A stretch of DNA of 64,000 nt, taken from Dromaius novaehollandiae (taxonomy: Eukaryota > Chordata > Aves > Casuariiformes > Dromaiidae). The stretch is taken from positions 63,960,841 through 64,024,840 of the forward strand of contig NC_088132.1 in the NCBI RefSeq assembly GCF_036370855.1. Reading direction: 5' to 3'. Below are positions 61,225 to 64,000 of the stretch, in pieces. Made by a program: the position numbers and the translations under genes. Each line of letters starts with the position of its first letter. Position 1 is the first letter of the stretch. The notes beneath the pieces are model-generated. The model worked only from the letters and a program-made list of their open reading frames with translations, ran no database searches and had not been told where the DNA came from.

Positions 61225-61308
61225 ACATTCTTGAAAGACGAATTGAGCCTCAGGAGTCACAAGTGGCCAGGCCTCAGAGCACCAGGAAATGTAGCGCTCC
61301 AGGACACG
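61225..61308 (+). CDS. candidate internal exon, unidentified
   Basis: An acceptor (gatctggcccttgcag, ending 61224) and a consensus donor ACG|GTAAGT (at 61309) bracket 84 nt that keep several CpGs. Two frames are open. The one preferred here takes 2 nt from the exon start and reads ILERRIEPQESQVARPQ then STRKCSAPGH, ending with 1 nt. The other (phase 0) reads TFLKDELSLRSHKWPGLRAP. In the first frame the leading AC joins the final G of the 19,778-19,856 candidate to make Asp. No family is recognised. The acceptor is only moderate, and the exon lies between the arms of the inverted repeat. Confidence 0.25.
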
Positions 61309-63033
61309 GTAAGTGCTAGCTGGGCACTGCCAGGCTGCTATGTCGCAGTCCTCACCAGTGGAAGTACCTGCTCGCTACCTGAAATGAGCACAGACTTTCT
61401 GAACCCTCTGTGTTTAAATCCCGCTTGGTTAAAAGAGCCTCAAGAAAAGTTCTAATTAGTGCCAAGAGCAGTCAGAAAATCCTTGACAAAGAGCTCGCCA
61501 AATTATTCGTGATCCTCAGGCAGCTATTCATCTTTTAAGCAGGATTGCTTTTGAAATCTCTTTAAAGCTAGATTAGAGTTAACAAACAATATTGAAACAA
61601 ATGGTTCCACACACACATTCCTACTGAAAAGCCATTGTAGAAGTCAAGAATACACCTTCCCTTTTAAGCAAAACATGGTTAAAGATTTGAATTGCAACCA
61701 AAACAGCCTGGTTTCTCACATTTTCTGAGCATTCACAGTCTGAGATGTTGAACACTTCTGAGTATAAAGCACATAGTATTTTAGAATTCCATGAAACACC
61801 AAATGTATTTTTAAAGTTTTTTTTACTAATTGCTTTTTCACTTAGCTATAATGCTAGCACATCTTGCTAGAGTACATAAACACTGTCCAAATGTTTAGTT
61901 ATTTGAGAGCCCTTCTCTGTCTACGCTGCTGTGATTTGAAATACATCACAATAATTTTGTTTATTGCAATAGACTGACAAAAATTCCTGAAGTATTTTTA
62001 CAATTTGGGACCTTCTGAAAATGATCTTTATCTGGTAGGATCAGTACCATCTTGAGCAAATCACCATTGACTGGTAAGTCCTGAAAGTTATTTAAAGGAC
62101 ATGGAAGACAAACAGCTGTTTAAATATCAGAAAACATTTTAAGTTTACAATGAGGCTAAAGAAGTCATCTAAAGCAATTCCTCTCTCCCAAGTTTCCACT
62201 GTATCATGTCTTTTCTGCACCAAAACACATACTTAAGTATGAGCACAGAATCAGTCCCAGCAAGCACTTGTCATAAGTGTCAACACAAAGACTGTTTTCA
62301 TCCTTATGCCCTACTCAGCATAGAGCATATATAACACTACACCACAAAAATGTAATAACAAAAATCAGCCTCTTCTATGAAATAGCACAGTACATTATCT
62401 GAAAGAGCTGATAAATATGAAATCAAAATCCAAGTATGAAATAGCCCAGATTTTTCTTTTGCAATAAAATTTACCTGCAGCAAGTGAAGAGTATAACTTC
62501 AAGAAATACACTGAATGAAACAAGCTGTTTTATTTATATTTTCCTGATTTAACTAAATTTTACTCTTCCAGAATAGATAAATAATGGTTTCAAGTAAGGA
62601 ACAACCACAGCCGCAAGACTAAAAGTACGAGACTCAAACTATTATAGAAATGATAGACTAAAACCCTATGAAGTTGTTATTTTATTTCAGGTACTTTCAG
62701 ATTACTAACTACTTTTACTCAAGCAAATTAAGGATTGTTAAAGATAACTGCTGTTGTGTTTCATTATCACACTGCAGAATGTGTTTTAAAGGTAATGCTA
62801 GTGTTGTTGAGAATGTCCCAAACAATTTCAATCACAGGAAATGTTGGTGTTGATAATATAGCGGATGAACTTCACGCCAAAATAAAGGCACAAAGCTATC
62901 CTGACTGTTCAGAATACATACCCAAGAAATCAAGAATTTAAACTCAAGGAATAAATCACTTACAAAATCAAAAAAAAAACAAAAAACAAAAAAACAGAAT
63001 TCTTACTGAGTCCTGGCAGCTCTTGCAGTTTTT
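61309..63033. other. spacer between inverted-repeat arms
   Basis: AT-rich sequence. Only short frames occur (62668-62853, 62735-62941) and no transposase-like motif is present. An A/C low-complexity stretch lies at 62970-62997. With the exon candidate, this is the interior of the inverted-repeat pair. Confidence 0.5.
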
Positions 63034-63142
63034 AGCAAAACAACCACAAAAACAAGCAGCCAATGTAAACTTTAAATTGCAAATGAAATTAATCCAACAG
63101 TCTTCATCTATACCTCGGGAGAGATGAATATTTAAAAAAACC
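63034..63142. repeat. right arm of ~100-bp inverted repeat
   Basis: Reverse complement of 60944-61048 at about 96% identity; both outer edges are T/A-rich. The differences include C/T and A/G changes at a CpG-like site. A strong splice-acceptor-like tract begins immediately downstream. Confidence 0.92.
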
Positions 63143-63171
63143 AGCTTTTTTTAGCTTTTTTTTTGTTTCAG

Positions 63172-63301
63172 AGGAAGGAGTGCTTTGGCCCTCAAGTTAA
63201 GCAAGAAGCCCAGTGAAACAATTCAAGAAGTCAAGGCTTCTCCTGCTCTGACCTCAGTCACTGGAAACAGCCTCCCCCTGTTATTGCTGTGTTTCTTGTA
63301 A
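63172..63301 (+). CDS. candidate terminal exon, unidentified
   Basis: A very strong acceptor-like tract (agcttttttttgtttcag, ending 63171) is followed by a frame open for 42 codons after 1 nt. It begins GRSALALKLSKKPSETIQEV, ends SLPLLLLCFL, and stops at TAA 63299-63301. It needs an upstream exon that ends in phase 2, so it does not join directly to the 61,225 candidate, which ends in phase 0 or 1. A stop-free run of this length is not rare by chance, and the family is not recognised. Confidence 0.15.
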
Positions 63302-64000
63302 AACAGGAATCTTATTTCCACATTCTTTAGTTTACAGGAATTAAACATGTTTGCACTTATGCTCATCAATGCAAGATGTCTGGAGGTACATATGCTGGCC
63401 TTTTCAGAAAGAGGAAGCCTTCTTTCAAGTTCTCCACAGGCATATTACGAAAACTGTAGACATACTTTATATTATATCATTCTTGCCATCTCTGTGTCGT
63501 TGCTTCAAGGCATAAAAATTCCTTCCTCCTCAGGTTCTCACAACACACCTGCTTGGATAAACCTCAACTTCTCTGAGAAAAAAAAAATGTTCACAGAATC
63601 GTTTTCCTTTGACCTGGGACTCCACCTTTTCCCTGAGGCCAACTGGCAAGGCCATATCCTCCTCAGCTGTTAAAGTAACGCCCAGCAATCATAACTACCA
63701 AACAACTAGTTATTTGAGCTGATGGAGGTCTCTAGTGGAAAATCAGCAGAAACACAAGTTCTTCTCTGATCTTCAAAATAAGATCTGTCTGAGAGAACAA
63801 GTATTTCCCCCTCACCCATTGAACAAGGACAGACGGCAGAAACAGTTTCGTAAACACTTTGCTACACAAATTAAAAAACTGTTGAAGAACTCTCTTCCTA
63901 GGGTAATGCCTTTGTGGAAATCTGAGCTGAGGTGCAGCTGGGAAGAAGAAACACCCATTGTCATCTTACTTTTGGCAATAAATGGTCAAAGAAATATTTC
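63302..64000. other. non-coding, no gene seen
   Basis: The frame 63347-63673 (+) is 108 codons with no domain. An acceptor-like 'tctttagtttacag' at about 63340 lacks a good downstream donor (GTACAT). No repeat is recognised up to the window end. Confidence 0.4.

Noticed and set aside
63341..63390. Possible exon after 'tctttagtttacag'
   Set aside because: The donor GTACAT is weak and all frames of such a short segment are easily open; insufficient evidence.

Overview
The window looks like bird nuclear DNA that is almost entirely non-coding. The main reason is a 3' CR1 LINE fragment at about 1.1-1.8 kb, in the arrangement and wording typical of avian CR1. Shorter CR1 remnants lie near 5.0, 23.7, 30.0 and 51.8 kb. 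MIR/CORE-like SINE traces, a mariner-like end, palindromic MITE-like fragments, many A/T homopolymers, and no compact gene arrangement all fit an amniote intron or gene desert. No operon, ribosome-binding-site pattern, CRISPR array, rRNA or tRNA gene was seen. I could not name a single protein-coding gene. Most open frames are short and lie in repeats, purine-rich tracts or GC-rich patches.

Layout: 0-10 kb is unique AT-rich sequence with two CR1 fragments. From 9.97 to 11.66 kb the + strand is strikingly purine-rich. At 19.8 kb there is a well-formed candidate exon (+). A TATA/initiator/ATG/splice-donor arrangement sits at 24.75-24.87 kb. Between 29 and 33 kb lie MITE-like and SINE-like fragments, including a 99-bp hairpin element, and a (TA)n tract. 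A candidate two-exon minus-strand structure sits at 41.40-41.78 kb. At 46.7-47.8 kb there is a GC-richer insertion-like block with a TATA box followed by four copies of a ~77-bp tandem repeat; I read this as a possible retroviral-type solo LTR. CpG-dense patches lie at 48.83-49.02, 52.91-53.11 and 54.36-54.55 kb. At 60.0 kb a short frame carries a hAT-transposase-like motif. At 60.94 and 63.03 kb there is a ~100-bp inverted repeat pair, about 96% identical, with candidate exons near it.

How parts may fit together: the candidate + strand exons at 19,778-19,856 and 61,225-61,308 are phase-compatible (1 nt + 2 nt join into a codon). This would suit one + strand gene with a very long intron, but it is only a by-eye model without homology support. 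All exon calls here are low-confidence and are given so that they can be tested by alignment or RNA data.
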